Assembly (NCBI GenBank): GCA_005804885.1
Contig: SYOX01000364.1
Span: forward strand, 1 to 47,874
Source: Pseudomonadota bacterium
Lineage (GTDB): Bacteria > Myxococcota_A > Bradymonadia > Bradymonadales > GCA-2716585
Direction: 5' to 3'
Length of the DNA: 47,874 bases
Shown here: positions 40,480 to 47,874 of the stretch, one piece after another
Layout of the letters: each line of letters opens with the position of its first letter
How positions within the stretch are numbered: position 1 is the stretch's first letter
Translations under genes and position numbers: made by a program
The notes under the pieces: generated by a model
What the model saw: only the letters and a program-made list of their open reading frames with translations
What the model was told of the DNA's origin: nothing
The model's database searches: none

Positions 40480-42003
40480 ATGGTGCAGGAGCGCGGTGGG
40501 CCAAGAGGGCTCGAAGGCTTCATCGAACGTTCGGAGGGCTACGTGCTCGGGCTGGCTGGGCTCGCCGTCCTGTCCTACCTGGCAGAGCTCATGGGCGTCT
40601 GGTCCCACATGGGCCTGAAGAAGGTCTACGAGGCGGTGGCGCTCAGCCTGGATCTGATCTTCGTGGCGGACCTGGTGCTCAAGGTGGCCGTGCAGCGGGG
40701 TCGTTACCTGCGCGGGCCGTGGTTCGTCATCGACTTGATCTCGGCCTTGCCGGTGTTGAGCTCTCTGGCGATCTTGCCGGCTGCGGGTCAAGGGCTCTAT
40801 TTTGTACGCGGTTTCAGGCTTTTTCGCATCTTGAGGACGCTTCGGGCGCTCAGGGTGCTGCGCACGCTCAAGGTCTTCAAGTTCGTCAAGCAGGGGGCGC
40901 AGATCACGCCCGAGACGCGGGCGTTCAACCGCGCTCTGGTGATCTCGGTGGTGATCTACACCGTGCTCTTCATGGTGCTGGTCACGGGCCTGTACGCCGG
41001 GGTGGCCGACGAGGCCGCGGGCGCGATGCAGCGCGCCCGCGAGGTGGAGTTCTACCTCGTGGTCGGCTCCCTGATGGGGATGCTGCTGGTGATGGTCGTG
41101 GTGCGCTTCCAGATCCCCGAGATCGCCGCCCAGCAGGTCCGCTCGCTGCTCAACGTGGCGCTGCCCGAGCAGGTCGCCGAGCACTTCATGAAGCACCCCG
41201 AGTCCTACGATCGCACCGTGCGCGCCCCGGCGACGGTGATCTTCTGCGACATCAAGGGCTTCACCAGCACCGTCGAGCGCCTCGGCGGGGACCTCGTCAC
41301 GCTCAAGCACCACCTTGAGCGCGCCATGGACGTCGTCACGGCGGTCCACCGCCGCTACGACCTGATCATCGACAAGTTCATCGGCGACGCGATCATGTCC
41401 TTCCGCGGCGGGGATCTGGTCAGCGGCGGGGCCCCCGAGCACGCCTGGAGGGTGGTGCGCGCGACCCTGGACGGCATCCAGGCGCTTGAGGATCTCGACG
41501 ACCCCTACTTCAAGGAGATGAAGATCGGCGGGGCCTCCTCGGAGGTCGCGCTCATCGGCGCCTTCGGGACCTCGTCGCGGCTGTCCTACACCATCCTCGG
41601 CGACAGGGTGAACCTCGCCGCGCGGCTGGAGGGCGCCGTGAGCCAGTGCGGCACCCGGAACCTCTTCTGCGCCCTCACCGTGGAGCTGACCCGCGATCGG
41701 CAGGACATCGTCTGGCGGCGCTTCGGCCGCCTGCGCGTCCAGGGCAAGTCCGAGGCGCTGGACATCTACGAGGCCTTCGCGCCCGAGCGCCTCGGCGATC
41801 GCGCCTGGATCGACCTCTACCACGCGGCCCTGGACGCCTTCGAGGGCAGCCGCTTCGAAGAGGCCCGCGCGGGCTTCGAGGGCGTCGACGCCGCGCGCCC
41901 CGAGGGCGACCCGCCCTCCCGGCGCTACATCGAGCGCTGCGCCCGCCTCATCGAGCAAGGCTCCCCCGCAGGCTGGGAGCCCGTCTTCCAAACCGAAAAG
42001 TAG
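40480..42003 (+). CDS. Voltage-sensor domain fused to class III adenylate cyclase
   Basis: 507 residues. Residues ~20-138 form a four-helix voltage-sensor: S1 ~21-40, S2 ~50-72 (D58, D64), S3 ~81-99 (D85) and S4, where ten basic residues occur at every third position from R110 to K137. Two more helices follow (~152-175 and ~192-210) with only ~17 residues between them, too short for a pore helix and filter. Residues ~245-390 are a class III cyclase: D257 (FCDIKGFT), K299 and D303 (DKFIGDAI), SYTILGDRVNLAARLE with N378 and R382. These are the metal- and transition-state residues; K299 favours ATP over GTP. A C-terminal extension (~440-507) is helical. Likely a voltage-responsive cAMP source. 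Confidence 0.9.
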   Translation: MVQERGGPRGLEGFIERSEGYVLGLAGLAVLSYLAELMGVWSHMGLKKVYEAVALSLDLIFVADLVLKVAVQRGRYLRGPWFVIDLISALPVLSSLAILPAAGQGLYFVRGFRLFRILRTLRALRVLRTLKVFKFVKQGAQITPETRAFNRALVISVVIYTVLFMVLVTGLYAGVADEAAGAMQRAREVEFYLVVGSLMGMLLVMVVVRFQIPEIAAQQVRSLLNVALPEQVAEHFMKHPESYDRTVRAPATVIFCDIKGFTSTVERLGGDLVTLKHHLERAMDVVTAVHRRYDLIIDKFIGDAIMSFRGGDLVSGGAPEHAWRVVRATLDGIQALEDLDDPYFKEMKIGGASSEVALIGAFGTSSRLSYTILGDRVNLAARLEGAVSQCGTRNLFCALTVELTRDRQDIVWRRFGRLRVQGKSEALDIYEAFAPERLGDRAWIDLYHAALDAFEGSRFEEARAGFEGVDAARPEGDPPSRRYIERCARLIEQGSPAGWEPVFQTEK

Positions 42004-42092
42004 CCTCTCCCGTCAAAAATCTGTTTGAACACCCCCAGTTGCCGCTACAGTGGCGCCATGGTGAGACATCGACCTGAAGGCGAGGTGTCGGG

Positions 42093-42662
42093 ATGAAGAT
42101 CGCGCTGCCTTTCAAGATCATGTTCGGCTTCTATGCGGTCATGGGGGTTGCCTTCGGGCTGGCGGCCTCGGGCGTGGAGATCCCGATGGTCCTGCCCTAC
42201 AAGTGGCACAAGCTGCTGCACATCACCGGGGCGATCATGTTCCTGGGTAATGTCGTCGTCACGGGGCTCTGGTCGGGGCTGGCCAGCCGGATGCAGCGGC
42301 CGGCCTTCGTGCGCTTCGCCATCCGGGGCGTGGTCTGGGCCGACGTGTGGTTCACCGGGCCGGGCTTCTTGCTCGCGGTGGTCAACGGCGTCGTCATGCT
42401 TCCGCCCTGGGGCGGGCTCTATGGCGCCAACTGGCTGATCGCGACGCTCGTGCTCTTCGGGATCTCCGGGGTGCTGGCCAGCGTCGTGATGCCGCTTCAG
42501 GTCAAGCTGTGGCGCCTGTGCGAGGGGGAGCTGGACGACCCGCTGCCCGAAGCGCTGGAGCCGACCGTGAAGGTCTGGGCGGTCTGGGGCTCGCTGGCCG
42601 TCCTGCCGCTGCTCGGGATCCTGGCCATGATGGTCCTCAAGCCCGAGTTCGGGGGTGGATGA
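42093..42662 (+). CDS. DUF2269-like integral membrane protein
   Basis: 189 residues with four transmembrane helices at ~8-27, ~40-62, ~85-108 and ~116-137, plus a C-terminal one at ~162-182. The segment KWHKLLHITGAIMFLGNVVV is typical of the DUF2269 family, with a conserved His near the membrane surface that could bind haem or metal. Function unknown. It is 89 bp downstream of the cyclase gene, same strand. Confidence 0.7.
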   Translation: MKIALPFKIMFGFYAVMGVAFGLAASGVEIPMVLPYKWHKLLHITGAIMFLGNVVVTGLWSGLASRMQRPAFVRFAIRGVVWADVWFTGPGFLLAVVNGVVMLPPWGGLYGANWLIATLVLFGISGVLASVVMPLQVKLWRLCEGELDDPLPEALEPTVKVWAVWGSLAVLPLLGILAMMVLKPEFGGG

Positions 42663-42784
42663 GGCCCGGCTTTCTGTTAGGCTGTCGTCGAAGGCGCCCC
42701 TGCTGACGGCCGGGCTCTCTGGAGAGGGCGCCCAACGCAGGGCGCCTTGACTCGGCGGCAGGTTCAACCCCGGATCTTCTCCAG

Positions 42785-44032
42785 ATGGTCGCGCGATCAA
42801 ATCTCTCCCTCCTCCTCGGCGTCGGCCTGCTCGCCTCGCTCGGGGTGTCGCTGTGGGCCTGCAATGGCGCCGTGCCCATCGACAGCGCCACCTTCGAGCC
42901 TCGCCAGGGCTTCTCCCCAGAGCCCGAGCCGGGCGAGCCCGAGCCGGGCGAACCCGAGCCGGGCGAACCCGAGCCGGGCGAGCCCGATGATGCCGAACCC
43001 GATGATGCCGAACCCGACGATCCCGAGCCCGACGATCCCGAGCCCGACGATCCCGAGCCGGAGGCCGAGCCGGAGGTTGAGTGCGACAGGTGCCCTGTCG
43101 GGCAGGTCTGCGTCGACGAGCGCTGCGTCGATGATCTGTGCCAGGGCGTCGAATGCCCGGCCAGGGAGCCAGAGTGCATGGGCGACTTTGCGTTGAGGGA
43201 TCGCGCAGACGGCGTCTGCGAGGCGGCCACGGGCCGATGCAGCTTCCGGGATGTCGAGGTGGCCACCGACTGCGCCGCGCTCGGGCGGGTGTGCCGTCAG
43301 AGCCAGTGCGTCTCCCTGTGCGGCGGCGCCGGCTGTGTCATGCCCCAGGGCTTCTGCGACGGCGACACCTCCGTCAATTACGACGGCGCGGGGCGGTGCG
43401 ACATGGAATCCAACACGTGCGACTTCTCCATCGTCGAGCGGCGCGCCGACTGCCGCGCCTTGGCGATGCGCTGCCTCGACGGCGCCTGCGCCGAGGATCC
43501 CGGAGCGCGGCTGATGATCTCCGAGGTGCTCTACAACGTGCTCGGAGACGACAGAGAGCGCGAGTGGATCGAGATCTTCAACGGGACCGGGGCCTTCATC
43601 AACCTGTCGGGCTACACCCTCGGGATCGGCGGCGAGAGCTACTTGAGCAAGATCGTCCCGCTCTCCGGCGGCCTCGACCCTGGAGAGTGCTTCGTCGTCG
43701 GCGGCCCCGACAGCAACTCCAGCAACGGATTCCCCACCTACGACCTGTCGATCAGCGGCGGGCTCAACATGCAGAACGCCACCGGGGAGATCGCCGACGC
43801 CGTGGCCCTCTTCGCCTTGAGGGGCGAGGAGCTCACCTCCGCCGCCGTCCCCATCGACGCCCTGATCTACGGCGCGCGCAATGACTCGGGCTTCCTGGAC
43901 GAGGACGGGCAGATCGTCGATCCCGACATCATCGGGGCCGGCGAGGGCTCGTCGGTGGAGCGCACCGGCCCGGACACGTGGCGCGTCCAGCCCGCCCCGA
44001 ACCCCAACAACTGCCGGCTGCTTGGCCAGTAG
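42785..44032 (+). CDS. Lipoprotein with lamin-tail domain
   Basis: 415 residues. Signal peptide with a lipobox-like SLWAC (C26). Residues ~43-95 are a Pro/Glu/Gly/Asp repeat (EPGEPEPGEP, then EPDDPEPDDP), likely an extended stalk. Residues ~100-235 are Cys-rich (CDRCPVGQVCVDERCVDDLC). Residues ~240-410 match the lamin-tail (LTD) domain: LMISEVLYNV, REWIEIFNGTGAFINLSGYTL. LTDs are surface protein modules, often attached to nucleases or adhesins; no nuclease domain is seen. The repeat region may vary in copy number between strains. Confidence 0.8.
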   Translation: MVARSNLSLLLGVGLLASLGVSLWACNGAVPIDSATFEPRQGFSPEPEPGEPEPGEPEPGEPEPGEPDDAEPDDAEPDDPEPDDPEPDDPEPEAEPEVECDRCPVGQVCVDERCVDDLCQGVECPAREPECMGDFALRDRADGVCEAATGRCSFRDVEVATDCAALGRVCRQSQCVSLCGGAGCVMPQGFCDGDTSVNYDGAGRCDMESNTCDFSIVERRADCRALAMRCLDGACAEDPGARLMISEVLYNVLGDDREREWIEIFNGTGAFINLSGYTLGIGGESYLSKIVPLSGGLDPGECFVVGGPDSNSSNGFPTYDLSISGGLNMQNATGEIADAVALFALRGEELTSAAVPIDALIYGARNDSGFLDEDGQIVDPDIIGAGEGSSVERTGPDTWRVQPAPNPNNCRLLGQ

Positions 44033-44233
44033 CCTCCCTGCGCCGCGCCGGCCAGCGCAACCGGACCAGCGGCCTCGTGCCCTCATCGCGGTGGTCCGCT
44101 GACCCTTCGCCCTGCGCTCTGCCGCCGACTCTCCCCTCGACTCCTCCTTCTGAACGCAGCCCCGCCGCGACGGACGGGCGCGCCGCCCTCGCCTCCCGCG
44201 ACAGGGTGTGCGCTCAGAGAGGAGGTGGGTGGT

Positions 44234-45127
44234 CTATGCGTGCCACTTGACGATGGCGCCGAGGGCGCCGAGGCGCTTCTTGATGGCCTGGGCTTCGGGC
44301 AGGGTGGCGTTGGCCTTGAGGAGCATGGGGAGGTCTTCGAGGCGGGACTTGAGGGTGCCGGTGTCCTCGCCCGTGATGCTCTTCAGGGCCATCATGAGGG
44401 CGAGGTCGATGGCGCGGCTGCTGGTCAGGGCGACGTTGGCGCGGCCCTCGGCGGGCGCAGGCGCGAGCGCGCTGAGCGCGCGGGCTGGGGTAGCCCGCGC
44501 CGCCTTGCGGCGGACGATGGGGGGCGCGGCCTGTGCTTCGGGAGGAGGCGCGGCGGCCTCCACCGGCGCGGGCTTCGAGGCCGCCGTCGCGGGCTTCGAG
44601 GCCGCCATCGCGGCCTTCTTGGCGACCTTGACGGTGGCGTCGGGCGCGCTGTCCTGATGGGCGGGCTTGACGGTGGCGTCGGGCGCGCTTGCGGCAGGTG
44701 GCGCGGCGGCCTTGGCGGCGGCCTGGGCGGCGGGCTCGATGGCCTTGGCGGCCTTGGCGGCCCTGGCGGCGCTGGCGGCGGCCTCGGCGGCGCGCTGCCG
44801 GTCGGCCCAGACCAGCTCGGGGCGGTCGGCGGGTCTGCGCGGGGTGAGGCCGACGGCCTGGGCCTTGACCTCGGCGATGACCTCGGCGAGCGTGGCGGCG
44901 TCGAAGGTCTCCTGGATCGTCGCCTGGAAGCAACCGTCGATGAAGTCGGCCGGGTGGCATCGGGACTCGACGCTGCGGTCGCCGTAGCGCTCCCCCACGA
45001 CGACGTCGCGCTCCTCCAGGCGGACGAAGGCGACCCGGCCGGGCCAGTAGATGTCATCTTTCTCCCACAAGAACACCGACCTGTCGGCCTTGATACGGAC
45101 GATCTTGGGGCTTCGGCCTGCTGCCAT
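44234..45127 (-). CDS. Protein ending in a ribosomal bL12-like domain
   Basis: 297 residues from ATG 45127 (AAGGAG upstream). Residues ~1-100 are a domain I do not recognise (SVFLWEKDDIYWPGRVAFVR). A long Ala/Lys/Pro-rich linker (~105-225) with degenerate repeats (SAPDATVK twice; SKPA) follows. Residues ~230-297 align with the bL12 C-terminal domain: NVALTSSRAIDLALMMALKS, ITG, LKSRLEDLPMLLKA, and AQAIKKRLGALGAIVKWHA at the end, matching its IKKxLE-x-GA-x-V signature. bL12 CTDs bind translational GTPases and EF-Tu-like factors. This protein is far longer than bL12 and has no dimerisation domain, so it is not the ribosomal protein. Confidence 0.75.
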   Translation of the reverse strand: MAAGRSPKIVRIKADRSVFLWEKDDIYWPGRVAFVRLEERDVVVGERYGDRSVESRCHPADFIDGCFQATIQETFDAATLAEVIAEVKAQAVGLTPRRPADRPELVWADRQRAAEAAASAARAAKAAKAIEPAAQAAAKAAAPPAASAPDATVKPAHQDSAPDATVKVAKKAAMAASKPATAASKPAPVEAAAPPPEAQAAPPIVRRKAARATPARALSALAPAPAEGRANVALTSSRAIDLALMMALKSITGEDTGTLKSRLEDLPMLLKANATLPEAQAIKKRLGALGAIVKWHA

Positions 45128-45489
45128 GGACCACTCCTTCCTCGTTGTTGAACCTCTCGTGTCCTGCGCAACACTACTGAAAATTTGGCCCCGTGGCAAG
45201 GGCTCAGGCGGCCCTCGCTCCGGGGATCGCCGGGTGGGCAGACCAAGGGGATCCGGCGGTGGCGTTGAGCCCGCCTGGGGCGCTCGCGGCCCTCTCGACG
45301 AGGGCAATGGGGCGCGGCGAGGCGAGCTTGAGGCGCCTGTTTTTTGTGCGTCGAGAGGAAAAAACCTCGGGGCTCTGCTAGACATGGTGGTGAAGCAAGG
45401 CGACAACCATCCGCAGAGCGAGGCCGTGGGTCGGAGATCCGCCGAGAACATTCTTTGGGGAGCGCAGCACGAGGAGCGCGAGGGACGCC
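45128..45489. other. Divergent intergenic region, 362 bp
   Basis: Between the bL12-like gene (minus) and the TSP3-type gene (plus). On the plus strand GGCGC (45311-45315) and GCGCC (45333-45337) could pair and are followed by six T (45340-45345), a weak terminator-like signal with no obvious gene to terminate. No clear promoter for either gene was found. Confidence 0.3.
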
Positions 45490-47874
45490 ATGATATCCAG
45501 AAGATCATCCACCTTGATCAGCGCTTTGGCGATCGGGATCATCCTTGGGGTGGGCCTCTCTTCGGTCGCCAGAGCGGAAGGCAGCTTCGAGATCGGGACC
45601 AACCAGGGGCTGCGGAGCAACACCGCGATCAACATCGACATCCTCGATCCGGCCAACGAGCGGGTGCGGTGGGTCGGGACCGGGACTCTGACGCTGCGGG
45701 CCTCGAACAACGTCGTGATCGGGACGATGACCTCGGGCCAGGCGCTCAACGCGCTGGCGAACGTCGGCGGCGTCTACACGGGCCTGCTCAGCAGCGATCA
45801 GGTCTCGGGGACGACCTGGGACGTCTCGGTCGAGGACAGGCGCAATGGGCAGGTTCGGATTGGCCGCGTCTCCTCGCTGCAGTGGCAGTTCGACGCGGGC
45901 AACTTCAGCCAGGACCGGGCGACCAACGCGAGCTTCTTCGCCAAGGTCCCGGGCGGCGGCACCACCACCTCGGTCGTCGAGCTGCGCTACAGGGGGCTGG
46001 CGGGCTTCATCTTCTCGCTGCTGGTCAACCAGACCGGGATCCAGAACAACTCGGGCCGCAGCGTGCCGCTGGAGCCCGTCCCCTCGGTGACGCTGCCCTT
46101 CTTCCCGGTCTACTTCAACCCCCCCGAGGACGCCACCTACTCCTTCATCACCCCGGAGGTGACCGACTTTGGCTTCTTCGGCAGCCAGACGCTCCTGGGC
46201 TGCAACCAGGTGCTGCCTGGCCAGACGTCGAGCCTCTTCGTCTTCAACACCAACGTCCAGGCCACCTTCCAGGTCGTGTGCGACCTCGACGGAGACGGCG
46301 TCTTTGACCCGACCAACCCCGATGATCACGTGATCTCGGGCGCCTCCCGGGTGGGCCGGAACGCCGTCCCCTGGAACGGGACGACCCGCAATGGCGATAT
46401 CGTCGAGCCGGGCACCTACGAGTGCCAGGTCAACATCCTCGTCGGCGAAACCCACTATCTTGGTATTGATATCGAGACGAATTACGAGGGTTTGCGGATG
46501 TTCATGGTCAACCAGGATCGTTCGCGCACCCCGCTGCGGATGTTCTGGGACGACGCGCTGGTCCAGAGCCGGGCCGTCCTGATGCCCAACGGCCAGTTCG
46601 GGCTTGAGTCCTCGGGGCCGCTGGGCATCGACTCGGGCGACCCCAACGCCGCCGCGATCCCCAACGTCAACGCCCGTTCGTGGGGCAACTTCAACCTCGA
46701 TGCCGACAGCAAGGGCGATCAGGCCGCCCTGGACACCTACACCTTCGCAAGCTCCCGCTCCTCGACCTCCATCGAGGTCGTCGCCGCCAACCCGCTGGGA
46801 GACTCCGACGGCGACCAGCTCATCGACTTCCGGGAGTCCTGCGTGCTCGGCACCGACCCCGGCAACCGCGACTCCGACAACGACAGCCTGGACGACTTCG
46901 TCGAGACCAACGGCGGCAACCTCGTCAACACCGACGGCGACAACGCCATCGACGCCCTCGACCGCGACTCCGACAACGACAGCATCCTCGACGGCGTCGA
47001 CGTGAGCTTCCGCAACCCGGACCTGTGCGCCGACGCCGACAACGACACCTGCGACGACTGCGCGATCGGCGTCGACAACTTTGGCCCCCTCCCCGACAAC
47101 AACCCCGCCAACGACGGCGCCGACTTCGACGGCGACGGCCTGTGCAACCTCGGCGACACCGACGACGACAACGACGGCGTCGCCGACAACCAGGACGGCG
47201 CCCCCACCAACCGCTTCGTCTGCCGCGACTCCGACGGCGACACCTGCGACGACTGCTCCACCTCCGGCACCTCCAACCCCGCCAACGACGGCGCCGACTT
47301 CGACGGCGACGGCCTGTGCAACCTCGGCGACACCGACGACGACAACGACGGCGTCAACGACAACCAGGACAACGCCCCCACCAACCGCTTCGTCTGCCGC
47401 GACTCCGACGGCGACTTCTGCGACGACTGCACCGCCGGCGGCTCCAACCCCGCCAGCGACGGCCCCGACACCGACAGGGACGGGATCTGCGACCTCGGTG
47501 ACCCCGACGACGACGACGACGGCGTCCCCGACCTCGACGACGGCGAGCCCAACGACCCCACCATCTGCCGCGACGTCGATCGGGACGGCTGCGACGACTG
47601 CGCCCTCGGCGCCGATGATCCCGCCAACGACGGCCCCGACTTCGACATCGACGGGATCTGCGATCTCCGCGACCCCGACGACGACGACGACGGCGTCGAT
47701 GACCAGGACGATCTCGCCCCCCGGAACCCCGACGTCTGCCGCGACGCCGACAGCGACTCCTGCGACGACTGCACCTCCGGCTCCTCCAACCTCGCCAACG
47801 ACGGAACCGACTCCGACGGCGACGGCCTGTGCGACCTCGGCGACCCCGACGACGACGACGACGGCGTCGACGAC
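45490..47874 (+). CDS. Secreted TSP3-repeat protein, 3' end outside window
   Basis: 795 codons to the right edge without a stop, from ATG 45490. Residues 1-30 are a Sec signal peptide ending in VARA. Residues ~30-430 form a beta-rich domain of unknown family with no conserved motif. From ~435 come acidic repeats: DSDGD-type TSP3 units, then ~57-58-residue units of the form CRDSDGDTCDDC ... NPANDG-DFDGDGLCNLGDTDDDNDGV at nucleotides 47101, 47275 and 47446. These should bind calcium. No lipobox, so it is secreted or surface-held by a C-terminus outside the window. It is the second TSP3 protein here, but its repeat type differs from that of 8500-11730. Confidence 0.85.
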   Translation, partial: MISRRSSTLISALAIGIILGVGLSSVARAEGSFEIGTNQGLRSNTAINIDILDPANERVRWVGTGTLTLRASNNVVIGTMTSGQALNALANVGGVYTGLLSSDQVSGTTWDVSVEDRRNGQVRIGRVSSLQWQFDAGNFSQDRATNASFFAKVPGGGTTTSVVELRYRGLAGFIFSLLVNQTGIQNNSGRSVPLEPVPSVTLPFFPVYFNPPEDATYSFITPEVTDFGFFGSQTLLGCNQVLPGQTSSLFVFNTNVQATFQVVCDLDGDGVFDPTNPDDHVISGASRVGRNAVPWNGTTRNGDIVEPGTYECQVNILVGETHYLGIDIETNYEGLRMFMVNQDRSRTPLRMFWDDALVQSRAVLMPNGQFGLESSGPLGIDSGDPNAAAIPNVNARSWGNFNLDADSKGDQAALDTYTFASSRSSTSIEVVAANPLGDSDGDQLIDFRESCVLGTDPGNRDSDNDSLDDFVETNGGNLVNTDGDNAIDALDRDSDNDSILDGVDVSFRNPDLCADADNDTCDDCAIGVDNFGPLPDNNPANDGADFDGDGLCNLGDTDDDNDGVADNQDGAPTNRFVCRDSDGDTCDDCSTSGTSNPANDGADFDGDGLCNLGDTDDDNDGVNDNQDNAPTNRFVCRDSDGDFCDDCTAGGSNPASDGPDTDRDGICDLGDPDDDDDGVPDLDDGEPNDPTICRDVDRDGCDDCALGADDPANDGPDFDIDGICDLRDPDDDDDGVDDQDDLAPRNPDVCRDADSDSCDDCTSGSSNLANDGTDSDGDGLCDLGDPDDDDDGVDD

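Noticed and set aside
40940..41115. Ion-channel pore between the fifth and sixth helices of the cyclase fusion
   Set aside because: The linker is about 17 residues, with no TVGYG-like or other filter sequence.

Overview
The window reads as a high-GC chromosome segment from a Myxococcota-like (deltaproteobacterial) bacterium, possibly close to Bradymonadia. The reasons are many lipoproteins with Asp/Ala-rich linkers after the lipobox, long acidic thrombospondin type-3 (TSP3) repeats, MopE-like and choice-of-anchor modules, a PEGA-tailed Ser/Thr kinase, and strong GC3 bias. The bias opens long antisense frames almost everywhere; these were ignored. No species call is possible from the sequence alone.

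Layout. (1) 84-5513: a compact integrative element of about 5.4 kb. It carries a SWIM zinc-finger protein, a winged-helix protein, a truncated Gp37/Gp68-type (DUF5131) gene, a dNMP kinase, an excisionase-like HTH protein and a tyrosine recombinase. It is bounded by a perfect 16-bp direct repeat, one copy of which forms the last codons of the recombinase. (2) 5515-6152: six closely packed tRNA genes on the minus strand (Arg-TCT, Arg-CCT, Gln-CTG, Gln-TTG, Val-TAC, Thr-GGT), starting two bases beyond the repeat. (3) 6500-13038: a desaturase/hydroxylase with a promoter holding a perfect palindrome, a DUF697-SHOCT protein, a 1076-residue TSP3 lipoprotein and a thioredoxin/MsrA-like lipoprotein. 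(4) 13255-22245: Ser/Thr kinase, leucine-rich-repeat protein, CAP-domain lipoprotein, peptidoglycan-binding protein and two lipoproteins in overlapping frames. (5) 22307-28553: a tandem ATP-grasp ligase with an S58 peptidase, divergent from a LolD/FtsX-type ABC operon with a DUF3299 protein. (6) 28557-36184, minus strand: GST, a fused endonuclease III-uracil-DNA glycosylase, a membrane protein, a serine-hydrolase lipoprotein, a nucleoside-hydrolase-like protein and a MopE/choice-of-anchor lipoprotein. (7) 36450-47874: a membrane protein with a PP2C-like protein, a voltage-sensor-adenylate cyclase fusion, a DUF2269 protein, a lamin-tail lipoprotein, a protein ending in a ribosomal bL12-like domain, and the start of another TSP3-rich secreted protein.

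Most unusual: the voltage-sensor domain joined to a class III cyclase with no visible pore; the Nth-Ung fusion with both active sites intact; the duplicated Ddl-like ligase paired with a DmpA-type peptidase; the bL12-like domain in a non-ribosomal protein; and the small element whose recombinase stop codon appears to be completed by host DNA. All functions are from reading motifs by eye; no database search was run.
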